The notes beneath the pieces are model-generated. The model saw nothing but the letters and a program-made list of their open reading frames with translations, was not told the DNA's origin and made no database searches. Positions 60,578 through 64,000 of a stretch of DNA of 64,000 bases are shown in pieces (position 1 is the first letter of the stretch; each line of letters opens with the position of its first letter). Source of the DNA: Coenobita brevimanus (Eukaryota; Arthropoda; Malacostraca; Decapoda; Coenobitidae). The stretch spans positions 59,351,859 to 59,415,858 of the forward strand of contig CM064671.1 in assembly GCA_032717465.1 (NCBI GenBank), given 5' to 3'. A program made the translations under genes and the position numbers.

Positions 60578-61440
60578 GCAGTTACTATAATATTACTGCA
60601 ATTACTACAATTATGTAATGACGAACGATTGCATTATGTTACAGTTGTTACAATTATGTAACTACAAACGATATGTAACAATTACAATACAATTATTACG
60701 TAACAATGCAATTATGTAACAATTCATATAGCGTTACAATTATGTATTACTACAATGTTACTACAATATTATTACAGTGTTACTAGAATTTTGTTACCCA
60801 GCCATACTGCAGAACTTCTGCCCATCAGAATTCTTTCATTCCCCGAACTGCACCTCTCTGGAACTCGCATCCCCAGAGTTGTTTCCCTCCAAACTTCAAC
60901 CTACAGCTGTTCAAGTCTAACTATTACAGATATTATATTGACAGAGGACACCAGTAATCTGGTGCATGAATTTTTTTAAATTCATTTGTTTTTCCTTCCT
61001 CTGTTCTGTTATAAAAAAAAAACGATATGTAACAATTACAATACAATTATTATGTAACAATACAATTATGTAACAATTCCTACAATGTTACAATTATGTA
61101 TTACTACAGTGTTACTACAATATTACTGCAGTGTTACTAGAATTATGTTACACTTGCTACAGTTATATAACTACAAACGAATTGTAACAATTACAGTACA
61201 ATTATGTACAATACAATTATTATGTAACATTACAATTAAGTAACAATTCATACAATGTTACAGTTATGTATTAATATAATGTAACTACAATATTACTGCA
61301 GTGTTACTAGAATTATGTTTCACTTGCAATAGTTATGTAACAATTACAGTACAATCATGTACAATACATTTATTGTGTAACAATTCATACAGTGTTACTA
61401 CAATTCTGTATTGCCAGAATCATCACACCAGTTAGGTGAA
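60578..61440. repeat. AT-rich tandem repeat of ~150-bp units
   Basis: Units begin near 60669, 61022, 61169 and 61330 with CGATATGTAACAATTACA or variants and contain ACAATTATGTATTACTACA and GTGTTACTAGAATT. Internally they are built of TTACAATTATGTAAC-like palindromic words. A non-repeat segment (about 60800-61010) interrupts the first unit. Confidence 0.75.
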
Positions 61441-61504
61441 ATATTAGACATTACCAAAGGGGTAATGCCATATGTAATGTAATGACCTAGCAGTATTACC
61501 ACTG

Positions 61505-62327
61505 CACAATTATATGCATATGTCTATATGATTATTTATATCTCTTCGTAATGATGGCCAGTAATATAACAACTGGGCTTGTCTGAATGTCCTATCCTTC
61601 CCAGGATGTCCTTCGTGTATCGTTCGTAATACTTGGGGTATCATGTCATTAGGTACTACCAATTTATTATTATTTCTTCCGCGTTTTGGTTGTCCTGGGT
61701 TGATCTTGTATAAGGCATTACCGGTACTGATTACTGTGAATTGTTCGAGTGGTACATGTAGTTTGGGTAGTTGTATATCATCTCCACTCTCTAACTTGTA
61801 TATAACTTTAGACCATGTTGGATCAAGTCTCTGTGCTTTCGCGATTTCATCATGGTTAGGGATGTCTCCTTTGAGATCTAATGCCGCGACATGAATTGTC
61901 TTTGGGTTCCTAAATACTGCGTTGGCTACTAGATTCATTTTGCCTTGTATATAATGAATATGTACATTGTAGTTTTCGACTGTACATTTCCATCTTACTC
62001 TCCTCCCAGAGAGGAGATTTTCTTTAAACATACCCACTAGCGGTTTATAGTCGGTAAATAAGCGTATTTCGTAACCATATACCAAATCTCGAAACTTTTG
62101 TAATGCAAAAACCACTGCAAGTGCCTCTAAGTCTGTAGTGCAGTGATTTTTCTCTGCGTCTTTCATTTGTCTGCTGGCAAATGCAATTGGTTGATTCTGT
62201 CCTCTTTTATCTTCTTGCATCAATACAGCCCCTAATCCTTTAACTAATGCATCTATACAAATAAGAAATGGTTTTGTAAAATCCGGGTATGCAACAAGGT
62301 GCATTTGTTAGTTTACTTTTTAATTTG
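61505..62327 (-). mobile_element. Gypsy pol fragment (RNase H - integrase zinc site)
   Basis: Minus-strand ORF 62304-61510: LVAYPDFTKPFLICIDALVK, GAVLMQEDKRGQNQPIAFAS (RNase H), LFTDYKPLVGMF, then HVPLEQFTV and the integrase zinc-binding start VLRTIHEGHPGKDRTF to HIDICI, where it is cut off next to the AT-rich repeat. Upstream, past a small frameshift, the frame continues into KSKLTNAP and is interrupted at a TTAA by the piggyBac derivative. The reading resumes on its far side at 63986-64000, so the element continues beyond the right edge. Confidence 0.8.
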
Positions 62328-63985
62328 TTAACCCCTACACCGCGGTCATGTTTTTGCTCTACTTGCGTGTCCCGCGAGGATATTCGCGCTCTGACTGACT
62401 TATTAATAATATTTGCCAAAAATCAGTTATTAGTCCTAGAATATTACAATTAAATGTGCTTATGGCACATACCTTCAGCTTTCTCCTGGGATATTTGTTG
62501 AGCCTTCGTCGAGTACCGTAGGACTTTGGAGACTTCTGAAGTTGGGTCACGAATTCTCCACTTTACACTTCCCAACACCCTGTAATAAGATTACCACAGC
62601 CTGTATTATCACTAGAAACACTATTCTATGATTTTCAAGTAGTTTGGAATCCATACACCCCCCCCCCAAAAAAAAAAAAACACTGTGAAACCAATGAAAA
62701 TTACGAGCGTGTACGAGCTTCCCACTTGCGCTTGGTCCCCGCTGGTATTCTGTCAATTATTATTCATAAACACTCACACTTTTTATTCCTATTACTTTAT
62801 TACACCTATATATATATATACAGTATTAATCCATAAGTTTCCTTCAGTAATAGTAGTTTATTTTCACTCCAGGCAACTTTCTCGCTCAGTAAACTAGCGT
62901 AGAGAGTAAAAGCTTTGACTGTCATTACTCCAAGTATTTGTACTCATATTTTTATATTAGTAATTATTTACATTTCTATTTTATTTACACTGTGATATAC
63001 CCTGTCACTTCCAGTAAATAAGGGCTCCTTTCCCTTGAAGCCAGGATGAACTTGGGACACTGAAGCACTCGTAGATTATCACCATTTCCTCCACTGGCTC
63101 ATCACACGATTCACCAGAAAGATTGTAGTCACTGTCCATCATTATCATGGATAAATCAGCCAGTTCACGCTCCACAGCAGAGTCATTTAGTCCTTTACCT
63201 CTTCCCACACGAGGTTTAGTAAGGGCAGAGGTCACAGGGCCCTCTAGAAGCGGCAGAAATGGAGGGGTGCGAGTGCTACGTGCTTTCATCTTAAGAAACA
63301 ACACTGAACTAAATGACGAGGTGGATATGGGGCAGCCAAGGGTTGACAACGTCAGCGAGGTGACAGCTGCTAATTTATATGCTGTGAAATGATTGGCAGG
63401 AAATTAGGTAGTTCCAGGTGATTGTAAATATCACTTAGGCTTCTTCCTTCCTTTCTTATATATATTTTTATTACGAGAATAGATTATACGACATATTTCA
63501 AGGGGAAATTACCAGGGAAAATTAGTGAACAAGTGCACGTGGGGCGTTGCCAGGTGATAATTAGCCAACTCCAGGTGTAAGGCACTATCGGTTACCTTAT
63601 CATTTTTTTTTTGGTATATATTATTTTGTATAAGAATAAGGCATAGGGCTTATTTCAATGGATGAAATCAGTGGAAAATTCTGGGGAAGATTTGGCTAGT
63701 GCAGCGCGGCCGGGCAGGAGAGTGGAGAGGGTAATGGAGGGTAGGTAGGGAGGGGGAGTCAAGAACAGGGATAAATAGCTAAATTGTCAACAATGGATGG
63801 GAGTACAGATGACATCAACAGTGCTGACTATTGTTGGACACCGGCAGTACTGATAGATGATACAAGCCACTAATTGAAAGTCCAGGAGAATTCAAAATAA
63901 CAAAGAATCGCAAAAGTGATGCCCCGCGGTATGAATCATTGCGCCTGAGCGTGGCAAAAGTGATGCCCCGTGGTTAGGGGGTTAA
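62328..63985 (-). mobile_element. Internally deleted piggyBac copy
   Basis: TTAA at 62328-62331 and 63982-63985. The right end (minus-strand 5') reads CCCCCTAACCACGGGGCATC and matches 11560 onward. The left end matches the 3' region at 14680-15473 (for example ACCAGCGGGGA, GGACACGCAAGT). Only the transposase N-terminus survives (SMIMMDSDYNLSGESCDEP near 63150). From about 63010 the sequence jumps to the 3' part, so more than 2 kb of coding region is missing. About 1.66 kb, non-autonomous. Confidence 0.88.
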
Positions 63986-64000
63986 ATGCTTGTTTTTGTT

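Overview
This window is nuclear DNA from an arthropod, most likely a decapod crustacean. The evidence is an ionotropic-receptor (IR) chemoreceptor gene of crustacean type, tRNA-derived SINEs, piggyBac, Gypsy and several LINE families, and long (TA)n, (GT)n and (TC)n microsatellites. Almost every ordinary-length reading frame belongs to a mobile element. The one clear host gene is split into small exons that single-ORF scanning misses. The species call is an inference.

Host gene: nine minus-strand exons between 49689 and 1087 join with GT-AG introns and matching phases into the first ~441 residues of an IR: signal peptide, N-terminal region, ligand-binding lobe S1, first membrane segment, pore loop and next membrane segment. 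The remaining S2 lobe and last membrane segment were not found in 1-1086 and should lie beyond the left edge. Its introns hold most of the mobile DNA. One intron (4075-36109) is about 32 kb.

Left to right inside that 32-kb intron: a pair of duplicated short conserved ORFs (5.0-5.5 kb); a decayed Jockey-like LINE (5.8-7.6 kb) carrying a composite SINE built from the two ends of another LINE; a minus-strand LINE (8.2-11.2 kb); a piggyBac element with a broken transposase (11.6-15.5 kb); a Gypsy element (15.9-26.1 kb) whose two LTRs are each interrupted by a different LINE and whose pol holds a hAT-type MITE; a LINE tail split by a tRNA-SINE (26.2-27.1 kb); a nearly intact Gypsy element of Gmr1-like gene order, integrase before reverse transcriptase (27.2-33.5 kb); and a MITE inside (TA)n.

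The smaller introns carry a LINE with a nearly continuous ORF (38.4-40.6 kb), SINEs, and a LINE with decayed endonuclease and RT (43.4-46.7 kb). Right of the gene's first exon are a TTAA-flanked MITE (50.0-50.8 kb), a minus-strand LINE containing a SINE nested inside a SINE (52.0-54.5 kb), a piggyBac-like C-terminal fragment, a short helix-turn-helix ORF, an AT-rich tandem repeat (60.6-61.4 kb), and a Gypsy pol ORF that a deleted piggyBac copy has split at a TTAA site. That Gypsy ORF continues past the right edge.

All identifications rest on reading translations and motifs by eye. No database search was run, and LINE clade names are provisional.
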